A stretch of 64,000 bases of DNA from Lucinisca nassula (GCA_963580285.1 OY757015.1:150720082-150784081); one strand, 5' to 3'. Positions 45,980 to 55,946 are shown, counted from the first letter of the stretch. The notes: generated by a model not told the origin, from the sequence alone. A program made the numbers and translations.

Positions 45980-46851
45980 ATGATTTTGGAGAATTTCTTA
46001 TTTCTTTACACGATAAGAACTTTTCACCCGCTACTGTTAAGGGATATCATTCTGCGATTTCAACTACCCTTAAGCAGGTTTCTCGGATTGATTATTCTAA
46101 CCAGCCAATTTTGTCAGATGTGGTTAGAAGTTTTGAATTGGAACGCCCTAGAACTAAGGCTCATTTTCCAAAATGGGATCTTGCTTTAGTTCTTTCTGCT
46201 CTTGTCAGTGATATCTTTGAACCTCTTCAGAGTTGCGGTTTTAAAGAATTAACCTTCAAAACTGTGTTTCTTACTGCTCTTGCCACCGGTCGTAGACGCA
46301 GTGAAATGCATGCATTTTCTGCAACTTGCACTCAGTTTTCAGACGGTTCGGTCAGTTTGTGTTCCTTCCCAGGTTTTCTTGCAAAAAACCAGCTCCCTTC
46401 AGTCGTAAGCTGTCCAATTTCAGTCCCATGTCTCACAGGTCAGGATGTCAATCCCTTGCTCTGTCCGGTCAGAGCTTTAAGGATCTATCTTGACAGGGTC
46501 ACTCCTAGGAGAAAGGGTCGTAAGAGGCTGTTCATTTCTCACTTAGATTCTTATGAGAAAGAGATATCTTGTGATACTATTTCTAGGTGGATTGTTCAGA
46601 CCATTAAACTTGCATATGCTGCTAACAATTTGGAACTGACATCAGTCAATGCACACGAGGTTAGGGCTCTAGCTTCCTCTTGGGCTTGGTCTAATAGGGT
46701 TCCTTTAGATGATGTCGTCAAAGCTGGGTTTTGGTCCTCTGAGAATTCTTTTATTAGATTCTATTTGAGAGAAACTTCTGCAATGGCAAGTAGCCTGGCC
46801 AGTTTAGGCCCTGTGGTTGCAGCACAATCAGTAGTTGTGCCTGTATCCTAG
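45820..46851 (+). CDS. DIRS tyrosine recombinase
   Basis: Integrase-like enzyme that inserts the circular DNA of the element by strand exchange through a tyrosine-DNA bond. The open frame extends far upstream, but that part is antisense-free shadow of the RT frame. The recombinase homology starts near ATG 45820, giving 343 residues and a 160-nt overlap with the RT frame, normal for DIRS. An N-terminal core-binding helical region (NLYDYRWKSWLDWC, about residues 28-41, SPATVKGYHSAIST, 69-82) precedes the catalytic domain: Arg in ATGRRRSEMHAF (about 159), HEVR (279-282), Trp in GFWSS (305) and Tyr in FIRFYLRE (315). The full R-HxxR-W-Y set is intact, so this protein looks functional. Ends TAG/TAA-like stop at 46849-46851. 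Confidence 0.9.
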   Translation: MQQHMQASGISESVARRIYSAKRPSTNNLYDYRWKSWLDWCGCREVDPFSPTVNDFGEFLISLHDKNFSPATVKGYHSAISTTLKQVSRIDYSNQPILSDVVRSFELERPRTKAHFPKWDLALVLSALVSDIFEPLQSCGFKELTFKTVFLTALATGRRRSEMHAFSATCTQFSDGSVSLCSFPGFLAKNQLPSVVSCPISVPCLTGQDVNPLLCPVRALRIYLDRVTPRRKGRKRLFISHLDSYEKEISCDTISRWIVQTIKLAYAANNLELTSVNAHEVRALASSWAWSNRVPLDDVVKAGFWSSENSFIRFYLRETSAMASSLASLGPVVAAQSVVVPVS

Positions 46852-47088
46852 AGATGTTTGTTTACAGTTTCCTTATGTACATGTAGGATCATTCATGTAA
46901 ATTTGTATATACATGGTGAAACTTGGTATTTTTTAAAAAAAAAAAAAATGAAGAAAAAGAGAAATTTTTCGCGGTGTGAGACTTTGTTACCCGGATCCAT
47001 GGTCATTGTCTTAACGGCGGAAATAGCTTTTTCTTCGACTTGGTAAGTCTACTCTTACTTAGTCCCACCATCCATTAATGTTGCAATC

Positions 47089-47184
47089 AGCACTATTCAG
47101 ATGTATCGTAGGTTTAACGAAACAAATCTAGAAAATTTTAATTAATTTTCATATTTGTGAGTTATACCTACGATACATCTGAAT
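47089..47184. other. DIRS internal complementary region
   Basis: CACTATTCAGATGTATCGTA then GGTTTAACGAAACAAAT is the complement of the left terminus; CTAGAAAATTTTAATTAATT onward is the complement of the right terminus. The point where they meet models the circle junction and defines both element ends. Known role in DIRS: template to complete the ends during replication. Confidence 0.9.
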
Positions 47185-47226
47185 CATACTCCCTCCACCT
47201 CCCCTCAGTTACCGTTGTTCTGCTTC

Positions 47227-47414
47227 GGTAAAATTGATTGTAGCACCTGTTGTTGGCTTACGCTTCCGAACGGTGCGGGAGTCTAAAGACCGGGACTTCT
47301 TCCGGTACTTTTTTCTTTTTTTGTCTGCGGTTGTCGGGTGAACCGACTGATAGCACTATTCAGGTGTATCGTAGGTATAACTCACAAATATGAAAATTAA
47401 TTAAAATTTTCTAG
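47227..47414. repeat. DIRS right inverted terminal repeat
   Basis: GGTAAAATTGATTGTAGCAC onward is the complement of the left repeat. The last 30 bases (CACAAATATGAAAATTAATT, AAAATTTTCTAG) are private to this end. The satellite resumes immediately with ATTTCTTAAACAGTGGAGCT. Confidence 0.9.
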
Positions 47415-47471
47415 ATTTCTTAAACAGTGGAGCTGCCTTTTTGAGCTCAACTTACCTTCAAACTGTGAATA

Positions 47472-47671
47472 TTAACTCTTATCATGCTGTTCAGGACAAC
47501 CCCTATCTTTGGAAACAGTGTAGATCCAGTTCAGATGGCTTCTGATCAGGATCTACACTGTTTGACATGCAGTTTATGGATTTGTAATAATAAATTACAT
47601 GAAGTAATCTGACTGATTCAAAGTCAGAAATGGGTGTGGCTAAACTAAATATTCAGCAAGATAAGGATTAA
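47472..47671 (+). mobile_element. TTAA MITE, copy 8, inserted in the 88-bp satellite
   Basis: TTAA at 47472-47475 and 47668-47671. Removing one copy restores GTGAATATTAATCA, a phrase found in intact satellite units (for example about 39830), so an empty-site equivalent exists in the same window. Hairpin module (47511-47566) has lost its tip. Confidence 0.85.
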
Positions 47672-48105
47672 TCAGCAATTCACTGCTAGAGCTGGTGGAG
47701 CTGCTCATATGAGGATTTTTTTTTTTTTACTGTCTCTACAATATGTACACCTTCTACAGAGTTGAAATCCTAATAAACAATACTTTTATTTTGCCTACCT
47801 AAGTCTTTTATGTCAGAAATCAAGACAGATTTATCTAATTTACTGAAAGTGCAAATAATAACCTCAAACTTGGAGGATGAGCACCCAAACAAATAAGCAT
47901 CAATTGGCAGGAAAATTAGATTTCACCATGCAAATTTCCTCTTTATTTTTCCATTGCTGACAGATTAGAAAAGTAATTTCTCAATCAAGCGAAAGTGTCT
48001 CTTGAACTTTTCCAGCCGATAATCCTGAAGCGGAATGTTCCCGGATTTTAATTTTAACAGAAGCATTGCTGCAAACATTTAGGTCTCAGAAACAGAAAGA
48101 CAATT

Positions 48106-48327
48106 AACCCTTTTTGTATCTTCCTCCTTATAAACGAGTATAGCAGGAGTCCATTTCAGAATTTAGGGATGTCAGGTTGTGTTTTCTTCAAAATCTATTT
48201 GGAAAATGGCTTAACATTTTACAAACAGTGTAGGCCCTGATCAGACACCGCGTCCTGCTGCGTCTGATCTGGGCCAGCACTGTTTGCCACGGTACCTGTT
48301 TAGGGGTTTCCAGTCTGAAATGGATTA
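48106..48327 (-). mobile_element. TTAA fold-back element, GGTACC type
   Basis: TTAA at 48106-48109 and 48324-48327. Contains TCCTCCTTATAAACGAGTAT, hairpin module 48221-48289 (inner stem GACACCGCG / TGCGTC, imperfect) and GTACCTGTTTAGGGGTTTCC. 47713-48105 is unassigned. Confidence 0.65.
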
Positions 48328-48554
48328 ACCCACTGCATCTGGGAAACCCCTAAAGGGGTAGTTTGGCAAACAGTGCAGGCCCAGATCAGACGCCGCAGAA
48401 CGCGGCATCTGATCAGGGCCTGCACTGTTTTCTAACAGAATTTTCCATCAAAAATAGAATAAAAACAAAATAATATGCCTGACACCCCTAATATGAGAAA
48501 TGGACTTGTCCAATATATAGCAATGGAAGAGTGCACTAGCATACAATGGGTTAT
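48324..48554 (+). mobile_element. TTAACCCACTGC-type fold-back element
   Basis: Shares its left TTAA with the preceding element. Left end CCCACTGCATC, right end GCATACAATGGG with TTAT. Hairpin module 48363-48431, inner stem GACGCCGCA / CGCGGCATC. The right part matches 5680-5820. Confidence 0.55.
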
Positions 48555-48803
48555 AACTCTCATTAAGATTCACATTGTTTGGTGAGACTTTAAATAGTGT
48601 ATGATGTTTTAACTGCCCAGTCAACACTATAACAGTCATACTGATCTAGTAATTTAATTTGGACATAAGAAGCCGAAAATCTGGGGCATATTTTCTCCCT
48701 TCATAGTGTAACAAAATGTAAAGTAAGAGAAAAAAAACTTTTGCTCCTCATTTTGACCTAACGAGCATAACAAGAATAGCCTTGGACATGTCTTCATCAC
48801 ACA

Positions 48804-49032
48804 TTAACCCATTCAGTACCAGAAACCCCGAAACGGGTACCCTGACAAACAGTGCAGGCTCAGATCAGACGCCGCAGAATGCAGCGTCTGATCAGGGGCT
48901 CCACTGTTTGCTAAAAGTTCAGTCTTTTTCCAAATAAATTTTGATGAAAACACAACCTGACACCCCCAAATTTTTAAATGAACTCCTGCCATATATAAGG
49001 AGGAAGATTCCATTCGGAACAAAAAAGGTTAA
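48804..49032 (+). mobile_element. TTAA fold-back element, GGTACC type
   Basis: Exact TTAA on both sides (48804-48807, 49029-49032). Left CCCATTCAGTACCAGAAACC, hairpin module 48845-48911 (GACGCCGCA / TGCAGCGTC), right GGAGGAAGATTCCATTCGGA. The antisense 69-codon ORF here resembles the one at 34192-33950 because both lie on this repeat. Confidence 0.7.
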
Positions 49033-49124
49033 TGTGCAATATTCAGGGGAATGTTTTCTCCCTATGTAACGTGATGAAACACAGGAAATATATAGGGAAA
49101 AAACTTTTGCCTATGTAATTTTGA

Positions 49125-49275
49125 CCCACTTGAACCCCACATTTATATAGTAAAACTCTGGTTTACAGGAGTAAAACTTATTTTTCATATTTCTGCTCTA
49201 AAATAAAGATTGTGGGTACTTCGAGGTGGTTCTAATGTGTACCCCATAATTTATATAAAAATATCACAATTTTTT
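49125..49275. repeat. CCGCCTC-palindrome repeat, degraded
   Basis: ACCCCACATTTATATAGTAA, CTCTAAAATAAAGATTGTGG and CTTCGAGGTGGTTCTAATG. Flanked by another dispersed repeat with GAAATATATAGGGAAAAAAC (49040-49110, also 48680-48790 and 56440-56690). Confidence 0.45.
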
Positions 49276-49411
49276 ACATTAAAATCAGTAAAATCTGCAA
49301 TGTATTTGTATAGGCATTCTCATTTGGACCGTAACAAGTACTATGAGGAAATCCTTGGTCATGTCTTCATTATATAACGAGCAAAAATCTGATACATATT
49401 TTATCTGTATG

Positions 49412-49706
49412 TTTTGTTTGTTTGATTTGAGGTTTAAAGTCCCCATCAACACTGTATAGGTCATTTTGGAGATGCTGCTTCCAATTTTGTGGGACTTTTC
49501 CCGACACTGAGATGAAATGACTTCTCAAACCCTGTCACCCAATGAAACCAATAGGGTTTATAAGCATGGACGATCCGACTCACACCCCTTTGCCTGGGCA
49601 GGCTTAGATCTTCTAAGCAGTTTACCAGTGCTCATGTGCAGTCCGTTTCAGCTCTGCATGGAAGCATCATGCAGCCCATCTATTTCTTCCAGCCCCGATG
49701 GGCGGG
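49412..49706 (-). mobile_element. SINE-like retroposon (GACGTTAAAC family)
   Basis: Near full length: GTTTGATTTGAGGTTTAAAG, CCAATTTTGTGGGACTTTTC, CATGGAAGCATCATGCAGCC, TTCCAGCCCCGATGGGCG. The 69-codon plus-strand frame over it is the antisense of the repeat. Confidence 0.6.
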
Positions 49707-49812
49707 GGCCTTTGCTCCGTATGTAAGGTAAGGTAACAAATGTAACTAAGAGAATAGAAAAAACCTTTTTCTCATCATTTGGACTGTAATGAGCACAACA
49801 AGACTAGAGAAA

Positions 49813-51002
49813 GTGACCAGTGGGTCACGTATACCCCCGGCCAGGGTCACCCTCTGATATATCTTTCGAGCTTGTATGTGATATGAATGAAGCCAAGAAG
49901 CTATAAGAATCTATAAATGTGCTTGTAAAAGCTAAACCAAACATAAAATTTCTAAATGGACCAAGGGAGTGAGGGCATCAAATAGAACCTACAGGCATCT
50001 ATAAACTTTGACATAAAACTTTAACCAAATGCAAAAATTTCTAAGTCCGTGACCTTGAGGTCAAGGTCACCATGGGTGGGCGAAGGGACATGCATCATGA
50101 AATCATTTATCAAAATTGAAGAGAATCTAACATGTGGTTACAGGGATATCAGCCATGAAAAAGGTTTAACACAAAACTTTGATGTAAAAGTAGATGAACA
50201 GACAGACAGACAGCCCTACCAGGGGCTTGACCCAGAGGCTTAGATATTCCATATGAAAGGTAATGCTATAGAGATATCCTTTACAAAACATGAAGAGAAT
50301 CTAACATGAGGTTACAGAGATATCAGCAATGAAAAAGGTTTAACACAAAACTTTGACGTAAAATTAGATGAACAGACAGACAGACAGCCCACCCAGGGGC
50401 TTGACCCAGGGGCTTAGATATTCCATATGAAAGGTAATGCTATAGAGATATCCTGTAACAAACATGAAGAGAATCTAATATGTGGTTACAGAGATATCAG
50501 CAATGAAAAAGGTTTAACACAAAACTTTGACGTAAAAGTAGATGAACAGACAGACGGACAGACAGACAACCCACCCAGGGGCTTGACCCAGGTGCTTAGA
50601 TATTCCATATGAAAGGTAATGCTATAGAGATATCCTGTACCAAATATGAAGAGAATCTAATATGTGGTTACAGAGATATCAGCAATGAAAAAGGTTTAAC
50701 ACAAAACTTTGACGTAAAAGTAGATGAACAGACAGATGGACAGACAGACAACCCACCCAGGGGCTTGACCCAGGTGCTTAGATACTCCATATGAAAGGTA
50801 ATGCTATAGAGATATCCTGTACCAAATATGAAGAGAATCCAACCTGTGGTTACAGAGATATGAGCAATCAAAAAGGTTTAACGCAAAACTTTGACGTAAA
50901 GGTTGACGAACGACCGAACGAACGAACATACGAACGAACCAACGAACGGACGGAAAGACGAAAACTATATACCCCCTGACATACTTCGTATGCCGGGGGT
51001 AT
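49813..51002 (+). mobile_element. TATACCCCC-ended element with 182-bp tandem array
   Basis: Left end AGTGACCAGTGGGTCACGTA then TACCCCCGGCCAG; right end near-palindrome CTATATACCCCCTGACATAC facing GTATGCCGGGGGTATA. Between them are four to five units of about 182 bp (50090-50945, phrases GAGATATCAGCAATGAAAAA and AACTTTGACGTAAAAGTAGA), each carrying a (GACAGACA) microsatellite. Recurrent 61-codon ORFs are array shadows. Confidence 0.7.
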
Positions 51003-51079
51003 AAATATTCTTGGAAATGTCTTCAATACTCTTCATTACATAACGAGCACAACGAGCAAATATTCAGCGAAGCAACGAG

Positions 51080-52684
51080 TTGTACAAAGACATCAGGGTT
51101 CCTCATGTGCGTCTGTACTTTTGCCAACCGCATCGAAACATTTCTTTCTGTCGCAAATTCCTTTTTTTCCTATTTGTAACTGACCTGACCTTTTGGCTAC
51201 TCTCGTTGCTTCTTATTTGTGGCGATATAGAGACCAACCCTGGACCAGACTCTGTCGATACTAGTACCTCATCCAGCGGCAATCTTTCAGCAACATCTTT
51301 TGAACTGCTTCATAACCACTTAAGTATAATTCATGCCAATATTCAAAGCCTGATGCCTAAAATAGACATAATACGCAGTGAAGCCGATGCCTATGATGTC
51401 CTTGTTTTTTCTGAAAGCTGGCTAAACCCCAATATTAACAGTAGCACAATACAGATAGATAACTTCACGTCACCATTCAGGACTGATAGGTTAGGTCGCC
51501 CTGGTGGGGGTGTGATCATCTATGTCCGCGACACACTATTTTGTAAGCGAAGACCAGACTTGGAATTACAGGGCTTGGAATCTACCTGGGTAGAGATCCA
51601 AGTCAAGTCGAAAAGGATTCTGGTAGGCGGATTCTACAGACCCCCTAATAGTAGTCCAGAATATTTCAATCTTATCAAGGAAAGTATTGACAAAGCATGC
51701 AACACGAACCTATCAGACATAATTATTACAGGCGACTTTAACATCGACATGATACTTAACAACAATCCTAAAATGAAAGATCTTTTGCTTGAATACAATC
51801 TGAAACAACTTATTACTGAACCCACGCATTTTACGGAAAACTCATCGTCAATCATAGATTTGATTCTAGTACGCAATTACAGCAACGTCCTAACAAGCGG
51901 CACAATTGACCCCTTCATGGCAGATTACACCAGGTATCACTGTCCAATAGTTGTCTTACTCAAGTTCACTCGACCTCACATACCATCCTTTAAAAGACAA
52001 ATATGGAATTATAAATTAGCTGATTATGACAAATTCAGGAACTTGCTGTCTGAATCCAGCATTACAGAAATAGTTTTACGCGAAGGAAACATCAACATTA
52101 ATATCAAGGACATCACCGACATCATATTTACAGCTGCAAAACAATCAATACCAAACAAAATAGTAACAATACGGCCTAATGATCATCCTTGGATAACTTG
52201 CAAAATCAAAAATATGATAAGGAAACGGAAGCGCACCTATAGACAATTCAAAAAGACAAACAACAATTATTTCTGGACTAAATACAAACTCCTTAGAAAC
52301 AAAATCAACACTACAATAAGACTTTCCAAAAAACATTATTTTGATAAACTCGACAATCTCCTGTCTTTGGATAATTGTGACCAAAAACTATTCTGGAAAA
52401 CCTCTAAGCAGCTTCTGAATCTTGGACGCTCTTCTAGCAACATTCCGGTACTTACCATGAACCATGAAGTGGCCGAAACAGACGAACAGAAAGCAGAAAT
52501 GTTAAACTTATATTTTTCCGCTCAAACAAAGGTCAATGACACAAACAAAACTTTACCAACTCTCGAGCCTGCTCAGTACACCTTAGACTCAATCACAATA
52601 TCGTCTCAAGATGTTCTTGATGTATTCAAGCATTTGGATGTGAGCAAAGCCTGTGGTCCTGACTTGATCAGCCCAAGGTTTTAA
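51080..52684 (+). pseudogene. LINE ORF, N-terminal part: 2A signal and endonuclease
   Basis: 534 codons. The open frame begins at TTG 51080 with no ATG upstream in the element, so the original start has been lost or initiation is not at AUG. Residues 24-47 are hydrophobic (FLFFLFVTDLTFWLLSLLLI), followed by GDIETNPGP at 48-56, the D(V/I)ExNPGP ribosome-skipping motif. The apurinic-type endonuclease that nicks target DNA follows: N87 in HANIQSL, E112 in SESW, GRPGGGVIIYVRD (139-151), VGGFYRPP (182-189), GDFNID (218-223), IIDLIL (258-263). The usual SDH motif reads RYH (285-287), so the catalytic Asp is missing. The linker up to the RT start (ACGPDLISP) ends at a stop caused by a 1-base loss near 52674. 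Confidence 0.85.
51221..51247 (+). other. 2A-like ribosome-skipping motif
   Basis: Encodes GDIETNPGP. In known 2A peptides the ribosome skips the bond between the last Gly and Pro, releasing the N-terminal peptide. Preceded by a hydrophobic run, as in LINE 2A sequences reported to act as alternative signal peptides. Whether it works here is untested. Confidence 0.85.
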
Positions 52685-53654
52685 GAGAAGGTGCTGATTA
52701 CCTAGCACGTCCCTACTCAATCGTCTTTAACAAGTCGTTCGCCACAGGGTACTTTCCACCCTCTTGGAAGGACGCTAACCTTTCTCCAATTCATAAGAAA
52801 GATGAAAAGTCCCTCCCGGGCAATTACAGACCCATTTCCCTCTTGAGCCTAGCAGGTAAAACTATGGAACGCTGTGTGCACAAACATCTCTATAATTACA
52901 TTACAGCACATCAAATGATAACTCCCTTTCATCGGGCTTTGTACAAGGCGATTCCACTACATACCAACTTCTTCATACATACCATACCTTTTGTGAGGCT
53001 GTAGACAGTGGTAAAGAGGTACGGACAGTTTTCTGCGACATAACAAAAGCCTTCGACAGAGTCTGGCACAAGGGTTTGCTCCACAAACTCAAGAACATAG
53101 GATGCTCCGATCCTGTTTTAAAATGGTTCACAAGGTATCTATCCGGGCGGAGACAACGTGTTGTTATTAATGGCAAGTGCTCTAGTTGGGCGGCGGTTGA
53201 AGCCGGTGTGCCCCAAGGTTCCATTTTAGGCCCACTTCTCTTTCTCGTTTATATAAACGACATAGTAAAAAATATTAGTTGTTCCATTCGCCTCTTTGCT
53301 GACGACACCAGTCTATACATCGTTGTTGAACATCCAGACCTAGCGGCACGACTGCTAAACACCGATCTACAAACCATTTCTAACTGGGCTGATGAATGGC
53401 TCGTAGAATTTCATGCACAGAAAACAATGGCAATGACCATATCAAGAAAAAGAAACCCCCCTCATCACCCACCCTTGTTTTTAAATAACACTATGATACA
53501 GGAAACATCCAACCACAAGCATTTGGGCCTTACATTTTCCGACTCATGCAACTGGAAAATACATGTGAAAAATATCTCCGAAAAAGCTTGCACACGTCTC
53601 AATCTTCTAAGAGCCCTCAAGTTTAGAGTCAGCAGAAAAGCTTTAGAAATCAAA
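52676..53654 (+). pseudogene. LINE ORF, reverse transcriptase part, frameshifted
   Basis: Continues the previous fragment after the 1-base loss, with RT block SWKDANLSPIHKKDEKSLPG and NYRPISLLSLAGKTMERCV. A second 1-base loss near 52933 shifts the frame again. The third frame gives TVFCDITKAFDRVWH, AGVPQGSILGPLLFLVYIND (residues 43-62 of the piece from ATG 53076) and the catalytic FADD (74-77, bases 53295-53306). The sequence is then cut within RKALEIK at 53654 by the insertion. The polymerase active-site residues are preserved, so decay is recent. Confidence 0.85.
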
Positions 53655-54976
53655 GCACTGAGAGTACTGGTAGATCGATTGTCTTCAAGCGTAAAAAGGG
53701 CAAATAATCATGAACTGAGGGTTAAATTGTGTCATTAAAATCTTTTATTCTTGTTTTGAAGCAAAATTTCACAGTGAAGAGCTTGATCAGACGCTGCATT
53801 CAACAGCTTGGGATCTAGGTCTTCACTGTTTGCCAAGTCCACTCTATGATTCAATAATAACCATCTTTAGGCTTACACAACACTCTGACAATACTGCGGC
53901 TATTTTCTATATAAAAGTTATTCCGACAAGTCAGTTACAGTCACGTGATCTTCAGCACTGAACGGTTTTTATCCTTTGTAACTTTGAAGTCGATTGACAA
54001 ATAATCGATTTAAATTTATTAAACCGCGTTACTTGTACGTCTATAAAGCCACATTACGAAAACATACCTATACAAATACATTGCACATTTGTAAAGACGA
54101 AAACAGTAACATTTTAAATGAAAAATTGTGATTTTTTTTTTCAGCTCAAAACATAGATTGTGGGTGCTCGTAAGCCGGTTCCTGCGAATATCCGCAATCT
54201 ATGTTTTCGAACAAAAATGTGACAGATAATGTTAAACCCCCTAAACCCCAGTTTGCTCTATATAAAGTGGGGTTTAGAGTGGTCTTCGATTCACGGACAA
54301 TGTTTGCCATGATCAGATGCCGCAATCAGGGTCTATACTTACTGTTTGCAGTTACACGAAACAGTCTAAGTACCAGATCGTTTTTACAGCCTAATATCTA
54401 TGTGTGCTGTCAGTGCTTTGATTTATTTAATCTCAAAACAATTTCTGGAATGCACTCTTCCAACTCAAGTCGGGCACGTCCATTCTGCTAAATTGGTGTC
54501 TAGATAAATGACAAGCGATTTATATAGAAAACACTGGTTGCATGGCTCCACTGACCAGGGTTGAAAGGGATGACCTTTCCGCAAGAAGATGTGTGATCGA
54601 GACATGACCTTGAAGTTAAAAAAGTCTTTCATTCTCTTTTTTTTATAGCCGTAGGTCCTACAGCAGTCTGGTTAAATTGACAGTACTTTACTTAAACACC
54701 AGCACTATCATAATCAAACAATGACAGCTGAGCAGACAACGCTTTCCGATCTGGGTATTCAGTGTATGATAAACCTGTCCAGATTCTATAGATAATCATC
54801 TTGCGCAATACTCTGACCTACAATTGTCACTTCGATAAAAATAGAATGGCTATTTTCTATTAATAAATATAACAGTGGGTTTTCCAAATCAGTGATGGTC
54901 ACGTGGACAATTGCAGGAATGGAAATTGTGTGGTATGTAACTTAAGATCGATTGTCGATAACAATCGATCTAAAAA
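53655..54976. mobile_element. 1.3-kb insertion inside the LINE
   Basis: The LINE protein breaks after ...ALEIK (53654) and resumes at MYMAFIRPLLEY (54977), so these 1322 bases are foreign. They contain two tandem-like copies of the repeat seen at 18535-18835 (53757-54010 and 54700-54976), each ending with a GATCGATTGT-type hairpin, and a CCGCCTC-palindrome repeat between them (54080-54285). The right edge is AACAATCGATCTAAAA. No clear target duplication beyond AAA, no transposase. It may be a composite of several insertions. Confidence 0.7.
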
Positions 54977-55767
54977 TGTATATGGCCTTTATTCGACCCC
55001 TTCTAGAGTACAGCGATGTCGTTTGGGATAACTGCTCACTTGAATCTAAAAAACAGTTAGATGCAATTCATGTCGAAGCTGCTCGAATAATAACAGGAGC
55101 AACCAAATTATGCAGTGTTGAAAAACTATTCTCAGAACTCGGTTGGGAGTCTCTCCAAAGTCGTCGGAACAAGCATAAATTGGTAGTTTTTTACAAAGCT
55201 CTACACGGTATCGCACCAGAATATCTCTTTGACTTGGTCCCTGCTACTCTTCAAGAAAGAACTAGATATAATCTTCGAAATTCTGATCATATCCTAAACT
55301 ATAGAGCTAAAACAAGCCTATTCCTGGATTCTTTTTTTCCGTCGACAATACGTGCCTGGAACATCCTTCCCAACGATGTAAAAGAAGCGACATCTGTAGC
55401 TTCCTTCAAACGCGCCTTAAACAGAAACGCCACAGTGCCTCCTAAATATTTTAATACTGGTGCGCGTATTGGTCAAATTCTTCATGCTAGACTAAGAATG
55501 GGTTGTAGTTCACTTAATTCCGATTTGTATCGTAAAAATATTGTTTCAAGCCCATCTTGTCATTGCGGAGAGTTTGAAAGTGCAAAACATTTTCTGTTCT
55601 CATGTGCTAACTATTCAGTTGCCAGGGAAAGATACTTACCACGTGACCTAAACAATTTTACTCTCAGCGATCTATTGTTTGGAAAAACCAACCTTGCACC
55701 ACATGAGAACCAATCGCTATTCCTAAAAGTGCAAGACTTCATTGTCAAATCCGGAAGATTTGTTTAA
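54977..55767 (+). pseudogene. LINE ORF, C-terminal part
   Basis: The RT thumb and C-terminal domain: MYMAFIRPLLEYSDVVWDNC, AARIITGATKL, ELGWESLQSRRNKHKLVVFY and a Cys/His cluster CHCGEFESAKHFLFSC, the usual C-terminal region of CR1-like elements. The frame is open from 54952, but the first eight codons come from the insertion. Stop TAA at 55765-55767 is part of the TTAA target of the next MITE. Confidence 0.85.
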
Positions 55768-55946
55768 TCCTTATCCTTCTGCAAACAGTGTAGATCCAGA
55801 TCAGAAGCCATCTGACCAGGATCTACCATGTTTGCGAGTCAGTTTCTGAATTTGTAAGAACAAATTAAATCAAGCAATCTCATTTGTTTAAGTCAGAAAT
55901 GGGAATGGGTGTGACTTAATTGAACATTCAGCAAAATAAGGGTTAA
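55764..55946 (+). mobile_element. TTAA MITE, copy 9, at the LINE stop codon
   Basis: TTAA at 55764-55767 and 55943-55946; ends TCCTTATCCTTCTG and CAGCAAAATAAGGG is the right arm form. Hairpin module 55779-55835 partly deleted. The left terminal block (GTTCACGACAACCCC) is missing, so the copy is shortened. Confidence 0.75.

Larger units (their letters stand above)
41205..47414 (+). mobile_element. DIRS-type tyrosine-recombinase retrotransposon
   Basis: A 6.2-kb element with inverted terminal repeats (left about 41212-41368, right about 47227-47384) that differ at only two positions I can find. Its internal complementary region at about 47089-47184 joins the complement of the left end (ending CGAAACAAAT) to the complement of the right end (starting CTAGAAAATTTT). 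This is the diagnostic structure of DIRS elements, which replicate through a circular intermediate. There is no target duplication; left start ATTTG and right flank ATTTC share ATTT, as expected for recombinase-mediated insertion. Coding order is GAG-like, RT/RNase H, tyrosine recombinase. Inserted into the 88-bp satellite. Young, with one visible coding lesion (TGA at 44051). Confidence 0.95.
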
